64,000 nt of DNA from positions 99,731,204 to 99,795,203 of the forward strand of contig CM019069.1 of assembly GCA_009667805.1 (NCBI GenBank), written 5' to 3'. Both the position numbers and the translations under genes were made by a program. Under the pieces are notes generated by a model, which saw nothing but the letters and a program-made list of their open reading frames with translations, was not told the DNA's origin and searched no databases. The first letter of the stretch is position 1, and each line of letters opens with the position of its first letter. This DNA is from Leptobrachium leishanense. Its lineage: Eukaryota; Chordata; Amphibia; Anura; Megophryidae. Of the stretch, positions 44,629 through 54,502 are shown one piece after another.

Positions 44629-47600
44629 ATGGAACCAGCAAGTATACCAGAAGCCTTGACCGCCATTTCACAACAACTCAACATACTGACACAGTCTGTT
44701 CAAGTACTGGAAGCCAACCAGGTGGCTATGCAGAGACATCTAAACCGCTTAGAACAAGGAGCAGCCGGCAGTGCTGCCGCCGGTGGAGCCGCAGTAGTCA
44801 CCGCATCTCCGCCCGACACAAACGTGACGGGACCTGAACCATACGTGGCTCCCCCGGAGAAGTTTGGCAGCAACCGTACTCAATTCCGCTCCTTCATAAC
44901 ATCGTGCCACCTCATGTTTTGTCTACAGCCACGGACCTACAGAAACGACTTTGCCAAGGTCAGGACTACGATATCGCTGCTAACAGATAGGCCCCAGAAA
45001 TGGGCGCATCACTTGATAAGTACCAATAGCTCTCTATTAAATAGTTGGGATGTTTTTTCTAAGAAGATGGAAGAAATGTACGATGACCCCCACCGGTTGA
45101 CTAACGCAGCCCAAGCCGTAGAAAACTTAAAAGAAGGAAAAAACGAAGTAGAAGAATATATAACAGATTTCAAGCATCTCGCTTTGGATTCCGATTGGAA
45201 CGAACCGGCCCTCATAGCCAGGTTTAGAAAAGGATTATCAGAAGCTATTAAAGACGAGCTTGCAAGAGTCGAGAAACCCAGAACTCTGGAGAAGTTTATG
45301 TCTTTAAGCATCGAAATCGACCGTAGACTGCGTGAAAGGAGGGCTGAACGTGCCGGTTACCACCCCCCAATGCCGACCTGGAGATCTCTTCCTCCTCTGC
45401 CGGTAAACACTCCCGCAGCCGGGTTAGATGAGGAAGAACCGATGCAAATAGGGGCCACAAGAGGACCTCTTACAGAAGCCGAAAAGACGAGGAGACGTTT
45501 CTTAGGCCTATGCCTCTACTGTGGTCTTGCTGGTCACCACGTGCGGGAGTGCCGAGAGAAGCCTAGCAGTCACATGGGTAAGCCACTAGCTATCCCAGCC
45601 TTTATTTCAGTCAGAAGTGTATGCAATGCCATGTCTACCCATATGATTGTACCTTTGTTGTTACAGTGGAACAACTGCGCCATGAGCATCAACGCCATGC
45701 TTGACTCAGGAGCAAGCGGCTGCTTCATGGATTGCAACATGGCCCAATCCTTGGGGATTCCCACCGTGTACAAAAAACAACCTTATCCCATACAGCTCCT
45801 GGATGGTAGCTTACCGCTGTCTGGGCCGATTACCAAAGAGACCATACCATTGCCTGTTAATATTGGCGAAAGCCACAACGACACCATTGTTTTTGACATT
45901 GTCTCATCACCAGTGTTCTCAGCCGTTCTTGGCCTGAATTGGCTGAGAAAGAATAATCTGACTATAAACTGGATCAACAGCACTATAACCTTCGACCAGG
46001 AAGAACCAATAACCACCCTGAGCGCTATTGTACCGCAAAAACACACGGTAGCAGTGTGTACCGAAAGTCCCAAAATCTATCAAGACCTTCATAAAGTATT
46101 CGAGAAAAAAGGAGCAGATACGTTACCACCCTCCAGAGCCTACGACTGTCCTATAGATCTGTTACCTGGGGCCCCTATCCCTCATGGACGGATATACCCG
46201 CTATCAGAACCCGAGCTAAAGACCCTTAAAGAATACGTAGAAGAAAATTTGCAAAAAGGATTTATTCGACCATCTACCTCACCTGCGGGTGCACCTATAT
46301 TCTTTGTAGGGAAGAAAGATGGGGGACTCAGGCCCTGTGTGGATTACCACGCCCTAAATTCTATCACCATCAAAAACAAATATCCCCTCCCCTTGATAAC
46401 CGAACTGATGGACAGACTAAGAACTTCCACGATATTCACTAAACTCGATCTAAGGGGTGCATATAACCTAGTCAGGATACGAGACGGGGATGAGTGGAAA
46501 ACTGCCTTTCGGTCCAGGTACGGTCATTATGAGTACCTGGTAATGCCATACGGCCTATGCAACACCCCCGCCACCTTCCAAAGGTTCCTCAATGATATTT
46601 TTAGAGATATATTAGACCAATTTGTAATCATATATCTGGATGACATATTGATCTGTTCAAACACAGCCGAGTCCCACGAAACCCACGTCCGGACCGTACT
46701 ATTAAGGTTGTTGAAACACCATTTATACGCCAAACTAGAAAAATGCCTCTTCCATACGAGAAGTATAGAATTCCTCGGTTTCATTATTACTCCGGGATAT
46801 ATACAGATGGATCCGGTTAAAGTGAACGCAGTCACCACATGGCCCGCACCAGCTAACAAAAAAGGGATTCAATGTTTCATCGGATTCTGCAATTTTTATT
46901 GGAAATTCGTAAAAAACGTCTCTGCCATAGTTCGGCCTTTAACCAACTTGACCAAGATACAAACTCCGTTTCGTTGGTCCGAAGAGGCCAGAAAGCCTTC
47001 CACCAACTAAAAGAAACCATAACTACAGCACCTATTTTGACAATACCTGACCCTACATTACCATACACTCTAGAAGTGGATGCTTCAGCTTTTGCCATAG
47101 GGTCAATTTTATCCCAAAGGAGTGAGAAAGACGATATCTTACGTCCGGTGTCCTTCTTTTCAAAAACTCTCACCCCGGCGGAAAAGAATTACGACGTAGG
47201 CGAGAGAGAATTACTCGCTATTAAGCTTTCATTAGAAGAATGGCGTCACCTGCTCGAAGGGGCGCACCATCCCGTGGTCGTCCTTACAGATCACAGAAAC
47301 CTCGAATATCTCCAACAAGCACGTAGGTTGAAACCAAGACAAGCCAGATGGGCACTGCTCTTTAGTCGATTCCATATGATCATCACTTACCGACCTGGTA
47401 GCAAAAACGGGAAGGCCAATGCCTTGTCTCGAGCGCAAGAAGATCCCCCTGAGATTAATAATGACCCTATGCTACCCAGAACGTGTTTCGCGATCACCAG
47501 GCTATCACTATGGGATATGATCAAACAACACACAAACACTCTAGAACAAAGGGACCCGTCACTGTCCTTGCATCAACAAGATGGATTTCTACTACACAAG

Positions 47601-48896
47601 CAAATGATATATGTACCCGCTGCCGCAATCCTGTCTGTACTCCAGTACTGTCATGACTCCCTCCTGGGTGGCCACGGAGGAATTCGTAAGACCACCGATC
47701 TGATTAGCCGTTCCTTCTGGTGGCCACGGATGGCCAAAGACATAATGTCCTATGTAACTAATTGTCCGGTGTGTAATCGTGCAAAAGTCCCTCGTAGACG
47801 CCCCCAAGGGCTGTTGCAACCGTTGCCTGTACCACAAGCCCCTTGGGTGGATATATCCATGGACTTTATAGTGGAGCTACCTAAATCTGCCGGTTACGAT
47901 ACCATAATGGTGGTAGTAGATCGTTTTTCAGAGATGGCTCATTTCACGCCCCACAATGGTATACCTACCGCTGCACAGACGGCATCATTATTCATCAAAG
48001 AAGTTTTCCGCCTGCACGGGCTACCGTCCACTATCATCTCTGACAGAGGAACCCAATTCACCTTGAAATTTTGGAAAGCCTTCTGTAAGAACCTATCTAC
48101 CGCATATCACCCACAAACCAATGGCCAGACAGAGAGAACAAATGATACACTAGAACAATACTTGAGATGCTTCGTCTCTCATCTACAAGATGACTGGTAC
48201 GATTTATTACCCACTGCTGAGTTCGCATATAATAACCAAGTTCATCGCTCTACTGGTCAGTCCCCGTTTCACATGAATTACGGTCAACACCCTACGATGT
48301 TACCAGGATCACCGATCCCCAGGAATGTTCCTTCATTGAACCAACGTATTGCACAGATCATTGGAGGTTACAGAAAGTTCAGAGCTTCCTTGCTATCAGC
48401 TCAACGGTCGTACAAACAATTCGCAGACCGACACAGAGATCTAGCACCACAATACGTAGTGGGTGATTCAGTATGGTTATCCTCTAAACACGTCAGACTA
48501 CGCTGCCCGTCTCGGAAGTTGGGACCTCGCCTTTTGGGGCCCTTCGCTATATCCAAAGTCATATCCCCTACAGCTTCGGCTTCCTCAAGAGCTCGACGTA
48601 CATCCAGTGTTCCACGTCTCTCTGCTGCGTCTGTCCCCTTCGGACCCTTTCACCGGCCGCACACCGTCTCGTCCTGGTCCTCTGGTGGCCATTGGGGATG
48701 ATGAGTACGAGGTTCAGAGGATCCTGGATTCCCGTTTCTATCGCCGTCGTCTCGAGTACCTGGTTCGATGGACCGGTTATGGGCCCGAAGAAGACTCTTG
48801 GATCACGGCTGCTGAGGTTCACGCGCCTGCTCTTGTCCGGCGGTCTCACGTTGTTCATCCCATGCGCCCCCGGAGTGGTCGCCTTGATGGGGGCAC
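44629..48896 (+). pseudogene. Gypsy gag-pol with two frameshifts
   Basis: The ATG at 44629 opens 793 codons in one frame. First comes a capsid-type gag with DPHRLTNAAQAVENLKEG near residue 150. Then a zinc knuckle CLYCGLAGHHVREC (about 294-307), the protease motif MLDSGASGCFMD (about 357-368), and the reverse transcriptase with AYNLVRIRDGDEWKTAFR and the catalytic YLDDIL (about 669). Near 46988 one base appears lost and the frame changes. The second frame carries RNase H (EVDASAFAIG), the integrase HHCC region (CPVC at about 47766) and the DDE core (SMDF, SDRG, TERTN). Near 48550-48580 it returns to the first frame for the chromodomain (DDEYEVQRILDSRF..LVRWTGY, 48697-48790). Gag and pol share one frame with no programmed shift visible. 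Confidence 0.95.
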
Positions 48897-49708
48897 TGTG
48901 AGGACTACCCACCTGTCGCGCCGCCGCGCGGACCCAAGATGGCCGCCGGCAGGCTTCCAAACGGCACCCAGGCTCCTTCTCCACCCACATCCCGGAACGA
49001 AAATGATCCGCGAAATGCGCGTGCACGACGCGCCGCGACGCTCCGTACGTCTGATGTCATCCCGCCCACCAATCAGCTAGAACCTGAGATCCCTCTATAA
49101 GAAGCCGGCTGATTGACGCAACCATCAATCACTCTCACCTTACAGTCCTCTCCTCCTGTTTCCAACTCCAACCCTCCCAGATTGTGAGTTCCTACGGGAA
49201 TAGGGCCCTCATCTCCTCCTGTACTGTCTGTCAAATGTTGTTCAATGTATTGTAACCCTGTCTATACTGTGCTTATTGTACAGCGCTGCGGAATATGCTG
49301 GCGCTTTATAAATAAAGAATAATAATAATAATTGGTGAGTTCATTGCTAGTTCGTCTAGTCTCTCATTTGATACAGTGTGTCTGATCTACTGAGCTTGCT
49401 TTACTTTGCCGTGTATCGAACCCTGCTTGTTTCACCGATTCTGCTGACTGCCTTTATCCCACGACCTTCTGCCTGAAATAACGTTTATGCTGCCTGAATT
49501 AACCCTTTTGACCCCGGCTACCATTATCGACCTCGCTGCTTGCCTATATCCTGGAACCGGCTCTGGACATTACTACGCACTTGATTCTACCTATCACCCA
49601 TGCACTATTGTGGATAAGGTTGTATATTTCTATCTAACCCTCCACATAGTAGATGAGCCGAGTTGGTATACCTTGCACATCGGTTCCCATCGCTGCCTAA
49701 TCCTGACA
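48897..49708 (+). repeat. 3' LTR of the gypsy element, with an insert
   Basis: Homologous to 44050-44612 with scattered substitutions (for example CGTGCCGCTGC against CGCGCCGCCGC near the start). It has an extra segment near 49014-49030 (AAATGCGCGTGCACGACGCG) and about 215 bp of foreign sequence at 49116-49330. It ends CTGACA at 49708, followed by the duplicated TATGC and the resumed minisatellite. Confidence 0.95.
49116..49330 (+). mobile_element. Short SINE-like element in the 3' LTR
   Basis: Compared with the 5' LTR, 215 bp are inserted after GGCTGATTG. They end CAGCGCTGCGGAATATGCTG, then GCGCTTTATAAATAAAG and (AAT)n. This tail is one I associate with abundant anuran short repeats. The duplication is short (ATTG at 49112-49115 and 49331-49334). 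The family name is not certain. Confidence 0.7.
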
Positions 49709-49871
49709 TATGCCCCCCAGCTCATGGATATGCCCCCCAGCTCATGGATATGCCCCAGCTCATGGATATTGCCCCCCAGCTCGTGGATAATGCCCCCCAG
49801 CTCGTGGATAATGCCCCCCAGCTCGTGGATAATGCCCCCCAGCTCATGGATAATATGCCCCAGCACATGGA
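49709..49871 (+). repeat. CTCATGGATATGCCCC minisatellite, right part
   Basis: Eight or so units continuing the array at 43370-44049 after the gypsy insertion. The run of GGATAATGCCCCCCAGCTCG units is local to this part. The last unit reads CAGCACATGGATTCC. Confidence 0.95.
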
Positions 49872-49889
49872 TTCCCCCCCTCCGCTCAT

Positions 49890-50350
49890 ACTTACCTTCC
49901 TTTAGCGACGCCGGGAAAGTCTTCGCACGCGCGCTCCTTGGAAGGTCCCCAGCAGCGACCACGTGGGACCATGTGATCGCGGCTGGGGTCCTTCCAACGA
50001 GCGCACGCACAGAAACTTTCCCGGCGTCGCTCAGGAAGGTAAGTATGAGCGGAGAGCAGCTGCAGGGCCTGTCCGAATGCTCTATCGCCATTCGGACAGG
50101 CCCTGCAGCTGCTCTCCTCACTTTGTTTATACTTACCTTCCTTTAGCGACGCCGGGAAAGTTTCCGCACGTGCGCTCGTTGGAAGGACCCCAGCCGCGAT
50201 CACATGGTCCCATGTGGTCGCGGCTGGGGACCTTCCAAGGAGCGCGCGTGCGAAGACTTACCTTCCTTTAGCGACGCCGGGAAAGTATAAACAAAGTGAG
50301 GAGAGCAGCTGCAGGGCCTGTCCGAATGCCGATAGAGCATTCGGACAGCC
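49890..50350. repeat. Cluster of nested foldbacks
   Basis: CTTACCTTCCTTTAGCGACG..GGGAAAGT (about 49900) pairs with ACTTTCCCGGCGTCGC..GGAAGGTAAG (about 50012-50042). GGAGAGCAGCTGCAGGGCCT pairs with its complement across a short loop (50050-50120). A third unit (50132-50290) repeats the first with GGGACC swaps and contains a further hairpin at ACATGGTCCCATGT. The right-hand copy ends with GTCCGAATGC..GCATTCGGAC (50320-50347). It sits between the minisatellite and the hAT terminus. Confidence 0.85.
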
Positions 50351-50510
50351 GCCCCAGCCCCTAGGATGCCGGCAAGCTGGCTCAATGCCGGCTTCTGGTA
50401 TCGGAAAAAAATATCGGGGGTACTGCACGAGTACCAAGTACTCCTGCAGTACCCGGTATCGGCACCGATACCGATACTAGTATCAGTATCGGTGCAACCC
50501 TAATTATAAC

Positions 50511-51230
50511 CCTTAATATTCTGTGTCTGCAGGAAGTCATCCAGTCGTTTTTTAAAAGTCTGTTCAGTCTCTGACCCAACCACCTCAACAGGCAGAGAAT
50601 TCCATAGCTTTATTGTTCTCACGGTAAAATAACCCTTCCTATGCTTTAGGCTGAATTTCCTTTCGTCCAATGGGTGACCTCATGTCCTGTGTATAGTCCT
50701 GTTAATGAATAGGTTTCCAGACAATGGTTTATAATGGCCCTATATATATTTATATAAGGTTATCGGATCCCCTCTAAGGCGCCGTTTCTCTAAAGTAAAC
50801 AGGTTTAAGCGTGTTAGTCTTTCCTCATAACTTAAACCTTCCATTCCCCTTATTAATTTAGTCGCCCGTCTCTGCACTTTTTCTAGCACTATAATATCCT
50901 TTCTTAAGACAGGTGCCCAAAATGGCACAGCATATTCAAGATGCGGTCTTACCACTGATTTATAAAGAGGCAAAATTATGTTTTCATCCCGAGAGTGAAC
51001 TCCCCTTTTAATGCATGCCAATACCTTGCTGTTTGACATTGCACATTCTTACTTAGTTTGAAGTCTATGATTATTCCCAAATCCTTCTCCTGCTTGGATT
51101 TCCCTAACTCCGTACCATTTAGGGTATACGATGCTTGTGTGTTATTCACTCCGAAGTGCATAACTTTGCATTTAGCTACATTAAATATTCATAAACACAG
51201 AATTTTCCTTTTAACTTTATCATCTCTCGT
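50511..51230 (-). pseudogene. CR1-type LINE reverse transcriptase, C-terminal fragment
   Basis: The minus-strand frame at 51039-50740 reads [37 protein letters not shown] and [20 protein letters not shown], the conserved end of CR1/L2-like reverse transcriptases. The frame at 51161-50976 adds the upstream FGVNNTQASYTLNG. The fragment is 5'-truncated near 51230. The 3' remainder lies at 43214-43007, beyond the hAT insertion. Confidence 0.9.
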
Positions 51231-52269
51231 ATATAATTTTTCGAGACCAGATTTAATTACCATCTTCATCCCCTCAGACTGATGCAGGGAGTCTGAAACC
51301 AGCACACCAAAAAAGGGGCCCCCCCTGCCCTCATCCTGACATCTACGCTGATCTAAAGACCGAAGCTGAAAGACGTCCTAAGGAAGATGGGTCAGGTACT
51401 CACCTAATCAAGCAGTACCATTCGCCCACAAGCAGAGCCTGATATATCCGAGGCTCCAACATCGGTGAGTGAATTGAAAATACGAGTTTACGGTGTTTTC
51501 TACCGATCTTGTTACGCTATGGGAGCGTTGTCTCTCTGTGTTTACTTTATTTGAGGCCGACTGGAGGATATAAAGAAGGGGAGCGCCACCCTTATATGGT
51601 GTATAGCCCATCAACCTAGAGCCGGGAATTTTGGGCTCAGTAATCTGTGAGTTTTTTATAATACACTTATCAAACATCATTTGAATCAGTCTGCACTATT
51701 GTTGTTTTCTCTCTCTCCCCTCGCATTTACATCGAGATCTGCCTATTGAGGAGAAGAATTGTGACGGCAGGACATCAAATCCCACAGTACAACCTTTACG
51801 CCATAAAGAGACTTGCGAACATTTATATGGTCTGTATTTCCATCTATTTGCACTTTTGCACGTGCACTTTATATGGTTTTAGGAATAATTAATTAACTAT
51901 TCCTGTTTATAGAAGGACATTCCTCGATCTTGGTGCATATCACTTTGACACTTTTTCGTGTTTTGCACTTTATTATAGGGGATATACTTGAGCACATGCA
52001 CTTTATATAAGCATTCGTATGATTGATTTTATGATATATTACCATAATAGGTGAACTAATTATTTTATGTATGTTTTAAAAGTATGGTAACACTGTCATT
52101 TTTTATGACTTTGTAAGTTTGCACCAGCTCGGAATTTATCAATCAATTGGAGAGCATTTTTTATGCTAAGTGATCACTGTGTCAAATGCAGATTTAGGCC
52201 GTGTATAAGCACTTTACGGGCGTAAGACAATTGTCTGGATATAATTTCTATTTATAAGAAACCATCCGA
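51231..52269. other. AT-rich unassigned DNA
   Basis: No gene recognised. GCACTTTATAT recurs (about 51858 and 51998), with related GCACTTT strings between. The text CTGATGCAGGGAGTCTGAAA (about 51280) resembles a decayed hammerhead core but has CTGATGC in place of CTGATGA. Confidence 0.3.
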
Positions 52270-54190
52270 TTTAATTATTAATTGCGCCACTTGGACTTCC
52301 CCACCATTCCTGTTTCTGTTCCTTGTCAAACGTGTGGCTCCACTGCTGCTTATGCCCATCCTGCCTGTATTTCCTGAGATCACAGGTGCAACAGGGGGAG
52401 ACATTTCTACCAATGGAACAGGGGATGACTGTGTCACTGGTGAAGGTGACCTTCCAGGAGAGGAAAGAATCACACACCGCCGTGACTGTTGAGAAGGTTG
52501 CCTGGGACTCTCCTCAACATCAACATCTTCAAGCTCCAGCTCAGTCGTAGTCTAACTCCTCATGGCAAATTGCTACAGCGGCTATGGTGGGAGAGTCAGT
52601 GAAATGTCTCCAACAGAGATGCTTGGAATTGGCAATACTGTAGCACTTCCATCTTCCCCATGGCTACTACTCTGAACTACTGTATATCTCCTGCTTCCTG
52701 TTCCATACAAATTCTGCTGCGCCTGCTGGCATAGTTTGAGGGCCTACTGTCAGCGGATGTTTGTTAAAGTAACAGACACTACCGATTTTCTACTCCAATT
52801 CATTCCCTCTTTGGCTGCCTAAATAGAAAATCTGTACTAGTCAAAGCCTGCATTGAAACTTGCCTACCACCGCCAGTAAAATACTGATGGGGTAATGATC
52901 ACAGTGCTGGAAGTGGCAGGAGTGAATGTGATGGTACTCCTGCCACTAACTACAGTACATTTAGTTATAGGGACTTCCTCTTGGAACAGATGACGAGTAC
53001 AAGAAATCATCGACTGCTTCCTGCCCTCAGATGTGGTATTGAAGTGGAATCAGGCTGGAAGATGGTTGCCATTATGAGCCAGGTGGCCATCTTGTTCAGA
53101 ATATTGGTTCACTTGAAACTAACTAGGTAGATTTAGAATGAAGCTTACATAGAATCTTAGGAATTTGTTGTACTAACAGAGAAGCAATTAAAATAAGGGA
53201 AGATCCGGCCTGCTCTTGGCACAGAGAGACAGGATGACGAATGGATATATGAAGGTCACAGAGGCCTGCAGAGAGACAAAGAGAGCGTAGAAACCAGACC
53301 ATGTCTTATCTGGAATAAACAAGCACAGCCACAAGGGAGGTGGGCATGGCCCGGATTGAGTGTGGCAGCAAATCACAAACTGTCAGACTAACATGAAGTT
53401 TGCCAATTTACGGTCAATGTATGGAATGCCTTTGTATTAACAATGGGAGGTGTTAACCCACGTGGGGTGGGATAAGTGTCACCGGGAGGTGGGCTAATTG
53501 GGATGTACCTAATTATGTATTCGGGGTATAAAACCCCTCGCCGGGGTGAGATCGGGGCTCACGCTTTGCGATTTAATCCTGTGTGAGCATTGTGTGACGA
53601 CACTAATAAAGTTTGCCTTTCCTGAAGAGACTCGTGTTCAGACAATGCTTGTTCGTGTCCGGTCCGGCTCCGTCCCGAGTGAACCTAGCAGATTCCGGTT
53701 ACAGTATGAACCCTATTACTCTGATGCCTGGTGTCAAACAGATGGAATTCGGCACCGATTCCTCCTTCCCCATCTTGGATAATTTCAAAGGGGGAATGGA
53801 TTAAACAACACTAGTTGTAGCCCACCCCCCCCCCCACACCTAGTAGCTTTTCCCCTCTTGCTGCTGCCTGCTTTTCCCTTTTTTCCCCAGGGGAAAGGAG
53901 AATATGGGGTAGAATGCACCCTGTTTTTCCCTTTGCTTCAGGTTAGATGAATCAGAGACACTCTTGTGGTCATTGCAGCACTAGTGGTCGTCGCACTGCT
54001 GGTGGTGGTGGACACACAAGTATATGTCAACATCGACACAGTTGCAGTTGTTGACATTACACTCGGTCTTTCACTGCTGCTCATTGTGGTGGTGCCAGGC
54101 ATTGTAGGAACAAGTGTTCCTCTGGTAGTTCCAGAGGCAGGATGGCTACGAACCAGGCTCTCGCTACAATCTCCTCCTTAGGGATGCTTT
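52270..54190 (-). repeat. Repeat R, copy 2 (inverted, interrupted)
   Basis: The minus strand matches 25402-26191. CTTTTCCCCTCTTGCTGCTG and CCTGCTTTT (53848) is the complement of the basic segment near 25670. The R copy continues at 53030 (CTGCCCTCAGATG) after the LTR at 53040-53703. Copy 2 extends further, to about 52270, with a frame on the minus strand (52473-52252) rich in Ser/Pro: SPGRSPSPVTQSSPVPLVEM. Whole-element identity is unknown. The right edge at 54190 is cut by an L1. Confidence 0.55.
53040..53703 (+). mobile_element. Solo retroviral LTR
   Basis: TGAAGTGGAATC..GATTCCGGTTACA, TG..CA ends, with the 4-bp duplication GTAT at 53036-53039 and 53704-53707. It contains GTATAAAACCCC (about 53525) and CACTAATAAAGTTTGCC (about 53601), i.e. 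TATA box and poly(A) signal about 75 bases apart. A four-base duplication and this spacing fit a retrovirus. It interrupts repeat R copy 2. Confidence 0.85.
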
Positions 54191-54502
54191 GCCGACCGTG
54201 CATTATTATTTTTTTTTTATAATTCTTTATTTTCAACAAGATGCCTGTACAATAATAAAACATCTCCCCATCGGGGATAGCTATCAGAAACAACTATCAG
54301 CATCCTTTTTCAGAGTTAAGCAGAGAAAAACCAATATTCAAGTGAGGAAATAAAAATAAAGAGACTAAGAAAGACAATTTTGGAAGAGACAGAAGGAAGA
54401 GGGGAAAGAGAGAAAATGGAGAGGGGGGGGAAATCGACATCTCCAACCGTGAACACTTGAGGGACAGCCCCCAAGAGTCCCTACTGAATGTTTCTAACCA
54501 TC

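Larger units (their letters stand above)
44050..49708 (+). mobile_element. Ty3/gypsy chromodomain LTR retrotransposon
   Basis: LTRs at 44050-44612 and 48897-49708 (TGTGAGG..CTGACA). A 5-bp duplication TATGC flanks it at 44045-44049 and 49709-49713. Between the LTRs lies one gag-pol coding region with the order gag, zinc knuckle, protease, reverse transcriptase, RNase H, integrase, chromodomain. A G-rich tract GATGGGGGCAC precedes the 3' LTR and is the likely polypurine primer. The element split a minisatellite array. Two frame breaks make it non-autonomous now. Confidence 0.97.
43223..50502. mobile_element. hAT-like element carrying minisatellite and a gypsy insertion
   Basis: Ends TAGGGATGCACCGATACC (43223) and, inward from the right, TAGGGTTGCACCGATACTG (50502). 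Both ends have subterminal GTACCGATAC and GAGTAC motifs, as in hAT MITEs. A perfect 8-bp duplication ATTATAAC flanks it (43215-43222 and 50503-50510). Contents: minisatellite (43370-44049 and 49709-49871), Ty3/gypsy element (44050-49708) and a set of foldbacks (49890-50350). No transposase. Without the gypsy insert it would be about 1.6 kb. Confidence 0.9.

Noticed and set aside
51278..51305. Third hammerhead motif (CTGATGCAGGGAGTCTGAAAC)
   Set aside because: The core has CTGATGC instead of CTGATGA and I could not pair a convincing stem I.
53966..54181. Val/Leu-rich plus-strand frame (possible membrane protein)
   Set aside because: It is the reverse strand of the Thr/Ser-codon-rich segment of repeat R. 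The hydrophobicity is a strand shadow.
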